Below, one piece after another: positions 15,315-26,100 of a DNA stretch of 64,000 bases. The DNA lies in assembly GCA_000719025.1 (NCBI GenBank), contig JODP01000013.1, positions 372,001 to 436,000 on the forward strand. The letters run 5' to 3'. The position numbers and the translations under genes are program-made. The notes under the pieces are model-generated. The model saw only the letters and a list, made by a program, of their open reading frames with translations. It did not search any database and was not told the origin of the DNA. This stretch comes from Kineosporia aurantiaca JCM 3230. GTDB lineage: Bacteria; Actinomycetota; Actinomycetes; Actinomycetales; Kineosporiaceae. Within the stretch, counting starts at the first letter, position 1; each line of letters opens with the position of its first letter.

Positions 15315-16154
15315 GTGCAGAGAACACTCGCAGCAGGGACCCACGAGTTCACCGTCGACGGCGTCCGGCAGGTCTTCCGGGTGGCCGGGCGGGGCCCGGT
15401 CCTGGTCGCGCATTCCGGCGGGCCGGGCCTGGACTCGTCCTACCTGCACTCGGCCGAACTCGAGAAACAGTTCACCGTGGTCTACCCCGAACCGGTCGGC
15501 ACCGGCCGGTCCGGGCGCCCGGCGGCCTATGGGCTGAAGACCTACGTCCGGTTCCTGACCGCCCTGATCGATCACCTCGACCAGCCCGAGGTGTACCTGC
15601 TCGGCCACTCCGCGGGCGGTTTCGTCGCCCTCACGTACGCCCTGGACCATCCCGCCCGCCTCGCGGGACTCGTCCTCTATTCGACTTCGCCGGAGGCCGG
15701 GCCCGAGTTCTGGGAGGCTACCCTGGCGGGCGTGGCCGCCTACCCGGATCCCGAGGTCGGGGCCGCCTTCCAACGGGCCCTGGCGGCCCCGGACGACGAA
15801 ACGATCAGCACCGAGTTCGCGGCCGCACTACCCGTGTACTTCGCCGATTTCGACTCTCGCCGCGAGGATTTCGCGCCCTTCCAGGCCGCAATCCGGATGT
15901 CGAAGGAGCCGGCCACCACTCCCGACCCGACCTCTTACGACGTCCGTGACCGCCTCGGTGAGCTGAGCGTCCCTACCTTGATCGTCATTGGGGCTCACGA
16001 CTTCATCTGCGGGCCACGGTGGGGCGCCCTGCTGACACAGGGAATCCCGGATGCGCAGACGGTGATCCTCGAAAAGAGCGGCCATTTCGCGCACGTCGAG
16101 CAGCCGGCCGAGTTCGGCGCGGCCGTCGCTCAGATCGTGGCGGGACGCTCGTAG
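15315..16154 (+). CDS. alpha/beta hydrolase (proline iminopeptidase-like)
   Basis: 279-residue alpha/beta hydrolase. Oxyanion region HSGGPGLDSSYL, nucleophile elbow GHSAGG, acidic residue in GAHDFICGP and catalytic histidine in GHFAHVEQ. HSGGPG matches the proline-iminopeptidase branch (HGGPG), though the substrate is undetermined. GTG 15315 follows the divergent AraC regulator by about 90 bases. Its end overlaps the acetyltransferase gene by 25 bases in convergent orientation. Confidence 0.87.
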   Translation: MQRTLAAGTHEFTVDGVRQVFRVAGRGPVLVAHSGGPGLDSSYLHSAELEKQFTVVYPEPVGTGRSGRPAAYGLKTYVRFLTALIDHLDQPEVYLLGHSAGGFVALTYALDHPARLAGLVLYSTSPEAGPEFWEATLAGVAAYPDPEVGAAFQRALAAPDDETISTEFAAALPVYFADFDSRREDFAPFQAAIRMSKEPATTPDPTSYDVRDRLGELSVPTLIVIGAHDFICGPRWGALLTQGIPDAQTVILEKSGHFAHVEQPAEFGAAVAQIVAGRS

Positions 16155-16651
16155 AACCGCCAGTGCTGCTGCAGCTCTTCGGGGATCTCGGTGCCCGGGT
16201 ACGGGTCGCGCTCCTTGAAACCCCTTGATTCGTAGAGGCGCTGGGCGTCGAGCATGAACCGGCAGGAGTCCAGCCGGAGGGTTTCGGCGCCCAGGGTCTG
16301 CACCGCCTCGGTGAGCAGCCGGTCGAGCAGGGCCGAGCCGATCCCCCGGCCCTGGAACTCCGGGCGCAGGTACATCCGCTTGACCTCGACGACGCCGGGC
16401 TCCAGGGTGCGCAGCGCGGCCATCCCGATCAGCTGGCCCTCCAGCTCAGCGACCAGGCAGAGCGCCCCGGGCGCGTCGAACTTGCGCACCGATCCGGCCG
16501 ACTCGGCCCGGTCCGGCACGGTCATGACCACCTCGAACTCCTCCCAGAGCCGTCCGGTGGCCCAGGTCAGGTACTCGATGTTGAGCGTGGCCAGGTCGTC
16601 CACCTCGGCCGGGAAACGGGCCGGGCGCAGAGTCGGTTCCATGACCGGCAT
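16130..16651 (-). CDS. GNAT family N-acetyltransferase
   Basis: 173-residue acetyl-CoA-dependent N-acetyltransferase; motif A is VKRMYLRPEFQGRGIGSALL and motif B RLDSCRFMLDAQRLYESRGF. The substrate cannot be assigned. It lies 3 bases downstream of a diguanylate cyclase on the same strand, so the two may be co-transcribed. A second ATG (16642) is possible. Confidence 0.88.
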   Translation of the reverse strand: MPVMEPTLRPARFPAEVDDLATLNIEYLTWATGRLWEEFEVVMTVPDRAESAGSVRKFDAPGALCLVAELEGQLIGMAALRTLEPGVVEVKRMYLRPEFQGRGIGSALLDRLLTEAVQTLGAETLRLDSCRFMLDAQRLYESRGFKERDPYPGTEIPEELQQHWRFYERPATI

Positions 16652-16654
16652 TAT

Positions 16655-19267
16655 TCACCGCGGGGTCCGGGCGGAGAGCTGCACCATCCCCTTGCCGGCC
16701 CGCTTGGCCGAGTACATCGCCTGGTCCGCCGCGTGCAGCAGGCTCGGCCCGGTGTCGCCGTCCCCGCCCATCGCCACCCCGATGCTGACCCCGACCCGGG
16801 CCCGGTTCTCACCGAGGTCGAACTCCTGCGACAGCTCGGCCAGGATGGCGTGCCCGATCCGCAGCGCGATCTCCTCGTCCTTCACCCCGGGGCAGAGCAC
16901 CGCGAACTCGTCACCACCCAGCCGGGCCACCACGTCGGAGGCCCGGACCGAGGCGGCGATCCGGTCGGCCACCTGGACCAGCAACTCGTCCCCGGCGCTG
17001 TGTCCCTGGGTGTCGTTCACCTTCTTGAACCCGTCCAGGTCGAGATAGAGCACGGCGACCGGCTCCGGTCGCCGGGCGGAAAGGGCCTGCTCGAGCTGGC
17101 GATTGAGGTGCAGCCGGTTCGGCAGCCCGGTCAGCGGGTCGTGGGTGGCCTCGTGCCGCAGCCGCTCGGTCAGCGCCTTGCGCGCGGTGATGTCCTCGAC
17201 CAGCACGATCAGGTACGGGTCCCGGCCCTGGGGACGGACGGCCGAGGTGGACACCCGGCCCCACTGCTCCCGGCCGTCCGGGCGCTGGATCCGGCGCTCG
17301 GTGGTGATCACGTCCAGCGTCCCGGCCAGCAGCTCCGCGACATTGCGGCGGGACTGCTCGGCCCCCTCGTCGTCCTCGATCAGCTCACCGATCCGCAGGC
17401 CCGTCAGCTGCTCCTCGGACCGGCCGGTGAGCTCGCAGAACGCCGGGTTGACGCCGAAGATCCGGCCCGGCTCGGGGGCGGCGAGCCCGGCCATCGCCAT
17501 CCCCACCGGCGCCCCCTCGAAGGCCAGCCGGAACCGGTCCTGGCTCTCGTTCAGCTCGGCCCGCACCTGCAGCACCGCGGTGAGGTCGGTGACCACCCCG
17601 ATCAGCGCCCGGGGGCTGCCGTCCGGGGCGATCTGGGCGCTGACGTTGAGCTGGCCCGGGAACCGGGTCGCGTCCTTGCGCAGGAAGTTCCACTGCCGGC
17701 CCTGCAGACCGTGCGAGGCCACGCTCTTGGCGATCTCCTCCTCCAGCGTGATCCCGGACCGGGAGAGCTCGGCCATCTCCTCCGGGTCGTGCAGCTCCTT
17801 GACCCGCACCCGCCCGGTCACCTCGGCCCCGGTGTAGCCGAACAGGTTCTCCGCACCCCGGTTGAACAACCGGATGACGCCGGTGGCCGGGTCGGCGCCG
17901 ATAATCGCTGCCCCGGTCACCGCGTCCAGCACCGCGGCCAGTTCGTCGTGGGCCCGGGTGACCTCGGCCGCGGCCGCCTTCGCCTCGGTCACGTCCTGCA
18001 GGGTGGCGATCACCTGCCGGACCCGCCCGCCCCGGGTCACCTCGGCGGCCGCGTAGGAGACGACGTCCCGGACCTCACCGTCGCGGCGGACGATCCGGTA
18101 CTCGCTGGTGCTGCGTCCCCCGTCCTGACCGAGCTGCACCAGTTGCCGGTAGACCCGCTCGCGGTCCTGCGGGTGCAGGGCTGCGAGCAGCGCCTCGGTC
18201 CCCGGCGTGGTGTTCTCGAGGGAGGTACCGAGCAGGGTGTGCATGCCCTCGCTCCAGTACACCCCGAGACCGCCCGGCTCCCAGCGGCAGGAGCCGATCC
18301 CGGCCATCCGCTCGGCCCCGTTCAGGTCCCGGGTGCGCTCCTGGACCACCGCCAGGGCGTGGTCCCGGATCTGCGCCACCACGGCCACCACCAGGCTGAT
18401 CAGGGTGAGGTTGAGGATCGAGTCCTGGAGCGCCAGCATCACGTCGTCGGCCTGGTCCAGGGCGGCCACCCGGCCCAGCCCGTGGTTCGTCCCGATGGTC
18501 ATCACCAGGGCGATCGCCACCTGCCCGGCCGCGGTCCGCAGCGGACCCAGCCGCAGGCCGGACCAGACCAGGGGCAGGGCGATGATGGAGGACGAGATCA
18601 GCCGCTGGTGGGTGAGGAACACCGCCCCGGCCAGCCCACTCATGACGACCAGCTGAAGCGCCCACTCCAGGTTCACCCGGTACCGGCGCAGGCCGGCCGC
18701 CACCCCGTCGGTGCGCCGGATCGGCGCGGCCAGCAGGGCCGGTGAGGCGACGCACAGGCCGAGCAGGTGGCTGCGGGTGAAGGACGACCACGACTCCCGC
18801 AGTTCGGCCACGCCGAGCGCGTCGATCAGGGCGAAGGCCACCGACCCGGCCGCGATCCCGGCCAGGGCCGAGGCCAGCACCCGGAGCGTTTGCGCACCAC
18901 CGCCGACGGCCCGGCGTTCCGGGCTGAATCGGCTGATCAGGCTCGCGGTCACGGCCAGCTCGACGGTTCCGGCCACGCCCCCGGCCACCGACGTGGCGGT
19001 GAATCCCGCCGTCGCCGCGGCCACCGCGAGGCCGACACCGACCCCCAGCACGATCGGGGGCCACCATCGGCGGCGGCACAGCACCAGGGCCACCGGGCCG
19101 AGCCCGGCCAGCGGCCACCAGACCGGATCACCGTTGTCGGCCGGGTGCTCCAGAAGCAGGACCGCACCCCAGCGCAACGCCAGCGCCAGCAGCGCGGCCG
19201 CCAGGGCCACGCCGAAGACCGAGAGCGCCTTCGGGGCGAGGGCGTCGTCGCTCTGCTCCTCCACCAC
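16655..19267 (-). CDS. diguanylate cyclase, MASE1-like membrane sensor with PAS domains
   Basis: 870-residue membrane protein. Residues about 15-310 hold eight or so hydrophobic helices of MASE1 type; then three PAS/PAC segments (about 320-700, e.g. AIIGADPATGVIRLFNRGAENLFGYTGAEV) and a C-terminal GGDEF domain (motif RLGGDEFAVL near residue 784). The RxxD inhibitory site (RASD) is present at the right spacing, so product inhibition is expected. It should make c-di-GMP in response to membrane and cytosolic cues. Divergent from a second cyclase 165 bases away. Confidence 0.93.
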   Translation of the reverse strand: MVEEQSDDALAPKALSVFGVALAAALLALALRWGAVLLLEHPADNGDPVWWPLAGLGPVALVLCRRRWWPPIVLGVGVGLAVAAATAGFTATSVAGGVAGTVELAVTASLISRFSPERRAVGGGAQTLRVLASALAGIAAGSVAFALIDALGVAELRESWSSFTRSHLLGLCVASPALLAAPIRRTDGVAAGLRRYRVNLEWALQLVVMSGLAGAVFLTHQRLISSSIIALPLVWSGLRLGPLRTAAGQVAIALVMTIGTNHGLGRVAALDQADDVMLALQDSILNLTLISLVVAVVAQIRDHALAVVQERTRDLNGAERMAGIGSCRWEPGGLGVYWSEGMHTLLGTSLENTTPGTEALLAALHPQDRERVYRQLVQLGQDGGRSTSEYRIVRRDGEVRDVVSYAAAEVTRGGRVRQVIATLQDVTEAKAAAAEVTRAHDELAAVLDAVTGAAIIGADPATGVIRLFNRGAENLFGYTGAEVTGRVRVKELHDPEEMAELSRSGITLEEEIAKSVASHGLQGRQWNFLRKDATRFPGQLNVSAQIAPDGSPRALIGVVTDLTAVLQVRAELNESQDRFRLAFEGAPVGMAMAGLAAPEPGRIFGVNPAFCELTGRSEEQLTGLRIGELIEDDEGAEQSRRNVAELLAGTLDVITTERRIQRPDGREQWGRVSTSAVRPQGRDPYLIVLVEDITARKALTERLRHEATHDPLTGLPNRLHLNRQLEQALSARRPEPVAVLYLDLDGFKKVNDTQGHSAGDELLVQVADRIAASVRASDVVARLGGDEFAVLCPGVKDEEIALRIGHAILAELSQEFDLGENRARVGVSIGVAMGGDGDTGPSLLHAADQAMYSAKRAGKGMVQLSARTPR

Positions 19268-19432
19268 GCCCTCCGGTCCCCCAGCCGCACACCGATCTCT
19301 TGTCCCTGATGAGTCGGAGCGGAGACGTCCGGCCCTGAGTGACGGGGGGCGGCCGACTCTTCCGGTCTAATCCCCGGCCCTCAACCCGATGCTCCGCAGG
19401 ACCGATATCCCTTTCGGGTCCGTCGACGGGAG

Positions 19433-20497
19433 ATGTCTCATGCAGGCGCGGCGTTCGTGCTGAAGCGTCTGCGGCCGAGCCTCGGTCCCTGGGACGCCGG
19501 TGCCGCCCGGCGCTGGTCGGCCGTGCTGCTGCTGGGCAGCGGCGCCGCGCAGGCCCTCGACTCGCTGTTCTCCGGGGACCCCTATCCCCCGTTCGAGCGC
19601 CTGCTGAACTCGGCCGTGACCGTCCTCGCGCTGGCCCTCGGCCTGCTCGTGACCCTGGCCGGCCGGTTCCTGCCCGACCTCACCTACCTGGGCGTCGCCC
19701 TGTTCGGCACGCTCAGCATCGCCACGGTGTCCATCGCCACCGACGACGCGACCTCGGCCCCGGCGCTCTTCCTGCTGCTCCCGCTCCTGCTGGCGGTCGA
19801 GCAACTGCGGCCCGTGGCGGCCTACCTGGTCATCGGCGCCACCCTCCTCGCCTACGGCGCGATCGTCTGCACCCAACTTCCGGCGTCCGACGTCCCGGAC
19901 ACGCTCGCCTACGGATCGCTGGCCTACGTGATGCTCGGTGTGCTGCTCAGCCGGGGGTCGGCCAGCCAGCGCCGGCTGACCGCCCTGCTGGAGGAGCAGG
20001 CCAACGTGGATTCCCTGACCGGCCTGGTGACCCGCCGGTTCATGGACGAGTCCACCCGCCGGGCGATCGCCGACACCGATCCGGCGGCCGGGGTCGCCCT
20101 GATCGTGATCGACATCGACCACTTCAAGACCATCAACGACTCGCACGGCCACCCGATCGGCGACGAGGCGCTCCGGCACGTGGCCCACACGATCCGCGCC
20201 AACACCCGGGCCGACGCGGTGCTCGGGCGGCTGGGCGGAGACGAGCTGGCGGTGCTCCTGCCCGGCTGCAGCCTGGCCAACGCCTCCCGGCGGGCCGAAC
20301 AGATCGTCGCGGCCGTCGCCCAGACCCCGATGGAACTCGCCGACGGCCGCACCATCCCCATCTCGATCAGCGCGGGCGTGGCTCAGGTACCCGACACCGC
20401 TGCCAATCAGGTCACCCTGTACGCCTCCGCCGACTCCAGCCTGTACAACGCCAAAAAGAACGGCCGGGCACGGGTCGGCCGGGTGGTCCACCCGTAG
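19433..20497 (+). CDS. membrane diguanylate cyclase (GGDEL variant)
   Basis: 354-residue protein with about six membrane helices (residues 25-175) and a C-terminal GGDEF domain with the active-site variant RLGGDEL. The I-site position reads RADA instead of RxxD, so feedback inhibition may be lost. GGDEL is found in other cyclases, and the metal-binding D of IDIDHFKTIND is present, so activity is plausible. Divergently paired with the MASE1-type cyclase. Confidence 0.9.
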   Translation: MSHAGAAFVLKRLRPSLGPWDAGAARRWSAVLLLGSGAAQALDSLFSGDPYPPFERLLNSAVTVLALALGLLVTLAGRFLPDLTYLGVALFGTLSIATVSIATDDATSAPALFLLLPLLLAVEQLRPVAAYLVIGATLLAYGAIVCTQLPASDVPDTLAYGSLAYVMLGVLLSRGSASQRRLTALLEEQANVDSLTGLVTRRFMDESTRRAIADTDPAAGVALIVIDIDHFKTINDSHGHPIGDEALRHVAHTIRANTRADAVLGRLGGDELAVLLPGCSLANASRRAEQIVAAVAQTPMELADGRTIPISISAGVAQVPDTAANQVTLYASADSSLYNAKKNGRARVGRVVHP

Positions 20498-20513
20498 TCG
20501 CTTTCCCGGTTTC

Positions 20514-21950
20514 TCAGGACCTCGCGGTGCGGGAGGACCCGCCGAGCATGTCTGCAATGACGGCGATCCCGGGGTCGATGGCGCGCCGGGGAGTGTTGCC
20601 GAAGCCGAGGATGAGCCGGGGCGGGGGCGTCGTGGTCCGGTGCTGCAGGGCGGCCATGCCGTAGAGGCCGACACCCCGCTCGGCGGCATCCGCGACGAAC
20701 CGTGCTTCGTCCGTGCCAGGGGGAAGATGAAGGACGGCGTGGAAGCCCGCCGCCAGTCCGGTCATGGGCAGATGAGGCAGGCGACGGGACCGGGACGCCA
20801 CGAGAATCTCTCGCCGAGAGACATACTCGGCGCGCAGTCGGCGTAGGTGACGGTCGTAGCGGCCGGACTCGATCAGCGTGGCCAGGGCGAGCTGGTCCAG
20901 GCCCGGACTGCCCCGGTCTGCGCGGTACTTGCCCTGTGCCAGGGGGCCCCGAAGCCGCGCCGGAGCCACGATCCAGCCCAGGCGCAGGGCGGGCGCCAGC
21001 GACTTGCTCACGGTCCCGAGGGAGACCACGCAGTCCGGGGCCAGCCCCTGAAGGGAACCCACCGGATCCCGGTCGTAGCGGAATTCGGCGTCGTAATCGT
21101 CCTCAATGATGGTTCCCCGGCATCGGCGGGCCCAGGCGATGAGCTCTTGGCGTCGGGATCCGGAAAGCACTACACCGGTGGGCCATTGGTGAGCGGGAGT
21201 GACCAGGACGGCGCGGGCCCCGGTGTTCTCGAGGGCAGAGACGTCCAGACCGGCCTCGTCGACGGGCACCGGCACGGCGCCAAGACCGGCCGCAGCGGCC
21301 AGTTCTCCGATGTCGGTCCCCGGCCCCGGGTCCTCGAACGCAAGGGTGGAGACGCCCTCTTCGGCCAAGGCGCCGATCACCAGCATGAGGGCCTGCTGCA
21401 TGCCGGCGCTGATGATCACGTCGTCGGGGCCGGCGTCCACGGCGCGGACGCGGGTGAGATAGCCCGCGAGAACCTCCCGGAGGCGGAGCTGTCCGGCGGC
21501 GTTCCCGTAGCCGAACGCCTCGTTGGGAGCCGTGCGGCAGGCTTCCCGCATTGCCCAGGCCCAGGCATCTCGCGGGGCCAGGGACAGATCGGGCACGCCG
21601 TGACGGAAGTCGGCGATCGGGTACGGCGCCTGGGAGGCCACGGGCGGTTGCGGCGGTTGTCGATCCGGTCGTCCTGCTGCGGTGGCGGCCACGCGAGTGG
21701 CCGACCCGGGACGACTGACCAGGTAGCCCTCCGCCTGGAGCTGGGCGTAACAGTCCTGGACCAGCCCGCGGGACAGGTTCAGGGTGGCGGCCAACTCGCG
21801 GGAGGACGGCAGCGGCTCACCGACGCTCAGGCGGCCGGAGCGGATCGCCGTGCGCAACTGCTCCTCGAGCTGGGCCCGCAGACCGATACTGCTGGCGCGA
21901 TCGATGGCCACCAGCAGCTGCGGCCCCGAACCGGCCCACTCAACGCGCAC
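20514..21950 (-). CDS. MocR/PdxR-type GntR regulator with aminotransferase domain
   Basis: 478-residue regulator: N-terminal GntR winged helix (about 20-85; PSSRELAATLNLSRGLVQDCYAQL) fused to a fold-type I aminotransferase domain with PLP lysine K316 in GTVSKSLAP and IIEDDYDAEFRYD upstream. MocR proteins use PLP or amino-acid adducts as effectors, commonly for pyridoxine or amino-acid genes. Divergent from an esterase 79 bases away; no pdxST genes are near, so the target is uncertain. Confidence 0.93.
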   Translation of the reverse strand: MRVEWAGSGPQLLVAIDRASSIGLRAQLEEQLRTAIRSGRLSVGEPLPSSRELAATLNLSRGLVQDCYAQLQAEGYLVSRPGSATRVAATAAGRPDRQPPQPPVASQAPYPIADFRHGVPDLSLAPRDAWAWAMREACRTAPNEAFGYGNAAGQLRLREVLAGYLTRVRAVDAGPDDVIISAGMQQALMLVIGALAEEGVSTLAFEDPGPGTDIGELAAAAGLGAVPVPVDEAGLDVSALENTGARAVLVTPAHQWPTGVVLSGSRRQELIAWARRCRGTIIEDDYDAEFRYDRDPVGSLQGLAPDCVVSLGTVSKSLAPALRLGWIVAPARLRGPLAQGKYRADRGSPGLDQLALATLIESGRYDRHLRRLRAEYVSRREILVASRSRRLPHLPMTGLAAGFHAVLHLPPGTDEARFVADAAERGVGLYGMAALQHRTTTPPPRLILGFGNTPRRAIDPGIAVIADMLGGSSRTARS

Positions 21951-22029
21951 AGAACTGGACCTTACCCATGGGCCACCTGCCTCGTACCGTCGAAGGAAAT
22001 ACCGGCTCGTGAGGACTCAAGGAGACGTC

Positions 22030-23178
22030 ATGCCGCTCGGATACGCGATCCCGGTGCTGGTGCTGGCCCTGGCGACGCTGAGCGTGCTGGTTCCGCCCGG
22101 CCGGTCCCGGCTGCACGCACGGGCCAGTTTCCGGGCCGGAGTGGTGATCAACGAGGTTCCGCAGCTGGCGTTCTACCTGCTGACCGCTTCCACCGTGCTG
22201 AGCATCGTCAGCGGCGACGTGCACAACGCGGGCGGCTGGATCGCCGTCGGCATCGCGGTCGCCACCGTGCCCGGCCTGGCGGTGCTGTTCCTGCGTGGAT
22301 TGAGGACGCACGTGGTCGCCGAGGATTTCCTGCGCCACTCAGGGATCACATCGGCTCCCCGGCGACGCTGGCCCTGGGCCCGGATCCTGGTGGCGCCCTA
22401 CTACCACCGCCGCCATGACGTGCAGCGGATCGCGAATCTGAGCTACGATCCGGGCGGCCGACGCCAGAACCTGGACGTCTACCGCCACCGTTCCCGCCCG
22501 GCGGGGGCGCCGGTGTTCATCCACTTCCATGGTGGTGGCTACTCCGGCGGGCACAAGAACAGCCAGTCGCTGCCGCTGATCCATCACCTGAGCAGTCGGG
22601 GCTGGCTGTGCATCAGCGCGAACTACCGACTACAGCCCACTTTCGGCTTCCGCGACCATCTCGCTGATGCCAAACAAGTCATTGCCTGGGCGCACGAGCA
22701 CGCGGAAGAGTACGGCGGTGATCCGACTACGCTGATCGTCGCCGGCAGTTCGGCGGGGGCGCACCTCACCGCGCTGTGCGCACTGACCCAGAACGATCCC
22801 CGGTTCCAGCCCGCTTCGGACAACCCGGACACCTCTTTGACCGCGGCCGTCTGCCTCAACAGCTGGCTCGGCGAGTACGACCCCACGCTGGATGTGCCCA
22901 CGTCACCTCGCGGCTACCTGCGCGCCGACGCACCACCCTTCCTCTTCGTGCACGGAGACGTTGACCCCCTCGCGCCGGTCGCGGATACCCGCGAGTTCGT
23001 CGAGCGCCTGCGCGAAGTCTCCGTCAATCCCGTCCACCTCTTCGAACTCCCGGGCGGCCAGCACGGTTTCGACCTGTTCCACTCCCCGCGGGAGGAGGCC
23101 GTGGTCGACGTGGTGGAAGCCTTCGCCGCCACGGCCCGCGTTCCTCGGCCAAGGTGCGCGGCGGCCAACCGATCGTGA
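22030..23178 (+). CDS. membrane-anchored alpha/beta hydrolase (esterase, HSL-type)
   Basis: 382-residue protein with two to three N-terminal membrane helices (about residues 3-95) followed by an alpha/beta hydrolase domain: HFHGGGYSGG oxyanion motif, GSSAG nucleophile (S241), acidic residue in HGDVDPLAP and histidine in GGQHGFDLF. This is the hormone-sensitive-lipase/carboxylesterase type. ATG 22030 has GGAG nine bases upstream. Neighbour of the divergent MocR regulator. Substrate unknown. Confidence 0.88.
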   Translation: MPLGYAIPVLVLALATLSVLVPPGRSRLHARASFRAGVVINEVPQLAFYLLTASTVLSIVSGDVHNAGGWIAVGIAVATVPGLAVLFLRGLRTHVVAEDFLRHSGITSAPRRRWPWARILVAPYYHRRHDVQRIANLSYDPGGRRQNLDVYRHRSRPAGAPVFIHFHGGGYSGGHKNSQSLPLIHHLSSRGWLCISANYRLQPTFGFRDHLADAKQVIAWAHEHAEEYGGDPTTLIVAGSSAGAHLTALCALTQNDPRFQPASDNPDTSLTAAVCLNSWLGEYDPTLDVPTSPRGYLRADAPPFLFVHGDVDPLAPVADTREFVERLREVSVNPVHLFELPGGQHGFDLFHSPREEAVVDVVEAFAATARVPRPRCAAANRS

Positions 23179-23199
23179 ACCAGCCAAATCTGGGCGGAC

Positions 23200-26100
23200 G
23201 TGGGGCCCGGCCGGTTCAGAACGCTCTATGACCTGCCGATCCTCACCACCGTGGCAGGGGACGAAGGACCGGCGCCGACCTGGCGTCGAGCACCTCTCTG
23301 GGCCTATCTGGCCCTGACCGCCGCCGGGCTGGCGCTAGGGTTGTGGACCGCTCTTGGACCGACCCTGAGTGCCGCCCTCCTGGTGACGCTGAACGTCGCC
23401 GTGGCCATGTCCCTGGCCGTCGGAGTCGGGTGGCACCGTCCGGCCCATGCTCGGGGCTGGCTCGTCCTGGCCGGTGCGCAGTGCTGCTCATCCGCAGCGT
23501 TCGCCTCCTGGTGTCTCATTCCCGCGCTGACCGGTCATCAGGCGCCGGAGCCCTCCCCGGCGGACGGGCTCTTCCTGGTGGCCTATGCCGGGAATGCCCT
23601 CGGAGTGGGCCTTCTGAGCCGTAACCGGCCGGGCGCCGACCGGCGTAATTCGATCGTCGACGGTCTGATCGCCACGACCGGTCTGACCGTCCTGTCCTGG
23701 GTCTTCCTCATCCAGCCGTTGGTTCGTGACTCGGAACTGAGCCTGGGGCTGAAGCTGCTGTCGGCGGCCTATCCGGCCCTGGACCTGCTCCTGGTGATGC
23801 TGATCCTGCGCCTGGCCTTCGGCGACCCTGCCCCGACCCCGGCCAAGGTCCTCCTGCTCACCTGGGGATGCCTCCAGCTGGCCGGGGACACCGCCTACCT
23901 GGCTCTTGTGCTCGCCGGCCGCTGGACGATGTCCAGCCCGGTGTTCCTGGTGTGGATGGGCGCTTTCGGCTGTCTCCTGGCCGCCGGACTCCACCCGACG
24001 ATGAAAACCCTGGGGCAGTCGCCCGCCGGCGCTGCATCGCGAGCGAACCGGGTGCGCCAGACCGTGGTCGGGGCGACCGTCCTGATCCTTCCGGTCCTGC
24101 TGATCGTTCGGGTGATTCAGGAGAAATCCGGTGATCTGCCGGTCATCACGGCCGCCGCCATCGTCGTGTTCGTTCTCGTCCTGTTCCGTAGCGGTCTGCC
24201 CCGGGACCGGAGGGCGACCCGGTCGGACCGCATCGCCCTGCTCCGGCTGGTGGCGGGGTTCGCCGGATGCCTGCTGCTGCCCCTGGTCCTGATGGCCGAG
24301 TCCAGCATCCATCTCACCGAGAAGATCGTGGTCGAGGACGTGCAGGACCAGATGAGCACCAGCAGCAGGGTCTCCGCCCAGCTGATCCAGGAGCAGATGG
24401 AGGGGGTGGAGCACCTGGTCGGCGCCTACGCCGAGCGAAGACTGCTGAGCCAGGCGCTGGGCGACGGCACGGTCGGGAGCTTCGACACCGGCTCCGCGCG
24501 ACGCCACCTGCGCCAGCTGCGCGCCGCCATTCCGGGCGCCGTCGGCGCGTTCGTCACCGACGCCGACGGCCGGGTGGGCGCGGTGATTCCCCGTACCCCC
24601 GCCATGGTCGAAACCGACTTCAGCACCCGCGACTGGTTCCACGAAGCGCTGAGAACCGGCCGGCCCGCCATCTCCTCGGCGTACACGACGACGATCGCGG
24701 GCCAGACCCAGGTGGTGTCCGCGGCCGCCCCCGTGATGCAGGTGAACACCAGCACGGTGCTGGGGGTGCTGGTGGTCGCCTACGACCTCAGAGCGATCCA
24801 GGACCTCTCCGACGACCTCGGCCGGGCCCAGGGGGTACGACTGCTCATCACCGACCAGCGGGGTGTCGTGGTGGCCACACCGGACAGGGACGTGAAACCC
24901 CTGTCGGATGCGGCCGGTGATGTGGGTGTCTCCCGAGCGCTCCAGGGAACGCAGGGACTGGACACCATCACGGACGGTAGCGGCGAGAAAATCCTCTCGG
25001 CCTACGCCCCCGTGGCCGGGCTGGGCTGGACCGTCACGGCCCAGCTGCCCACCGCGACCGCGTACGCCCCGCTCAAGCACCTGCGCTCCACCATCCTGGC
25101 CGTTGCCGTTCTGCTCGGCCAGGTCCTTCTCGGAGGCCTGGTGCTGATGATCCGGACCCAGCGTCAGCGCCGGGACACGGAGCGCACCCTGCTCGAGCGC
25201 GAGGCGGGCACGAGCGCCATCCTGGACGCGGCGGCCGACGCCTTCGTCTCGATCGATGAGCAGAGCGTCGTCGTGTCCTGGAGCCGCCAGGCCGAGCTCC
25301 TGTTCGGCTGGAGCGCGGCGGAGGCGCTCGGGTCGTCACTGGATCAGCTGATCATTCCCCCGACAATGCGGGCAGACCACGTCGCCGGGGTGCAGCGCCT
25401 GATCCACACCGGGGTACCCACCATTCTCGGCCAGCGGATCGAGGTGTCGGCGATCCACCGGGACGGGCACGAGTTCCCGATCGAACTGGCGACCTGGCAG
25501 TCCGAGACCGACGGGAAACAGACCTTCAACGCCTTCATCCACGACATCAGCGACCGCAAGCAGCACGAGAGCCAGCTGGCCGCCGCCCGGGACGAGGCCC
25601 TCGAGAACTCCCGGCTGAAGACCGAGTTCCTGGCAGTGATGAGCCACGAGCTCCGCACGCCGATGAACGGCGTGATGGGCATGACCTCGCTGCTTCTGGG
25701 CACCCCGTTGTCGGCGCAGCAGCGCGAGTACGCCGAGACGGTCCGCAGCAGCGCCGAAAGCCTCCTGGAACTGCTGAACGACATCCTCGACCTCTCCAAG
25801 GTCGAGGCCGACCGGCTGGAGCTGGAGGTCCTGGACTTCGACCTCCAGCAACTCGTCCGCGATGTCGTGCACCTGCTGCGGATCGCCGCCGAGCAGAAGG
25901 GCATCAGCCTCACCGCGACCCTTGCGGACGACGTCCGGACCGCGCTGTGCGGCGATCCCGGCCGACTGCGGCAGGTCCTGATCAACCTGGTCGGCAACGC
26001 GGTCAAATTCACCGCGCAGGGATCGGTACACCTTCAGGTGTCGACCGACGACTCACCGTCCGCCGACGACCAGGCAGCCGAGCAGGTGGCTCTGCGGTTC

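Noticed and set aside
23488..25080. A 530-codon minus-strand frame opposite the hybrid kinase
   Set aside because: Entirely antisense to a well-supported kinase; low-complexity Gln/Asp/Arg sequence.
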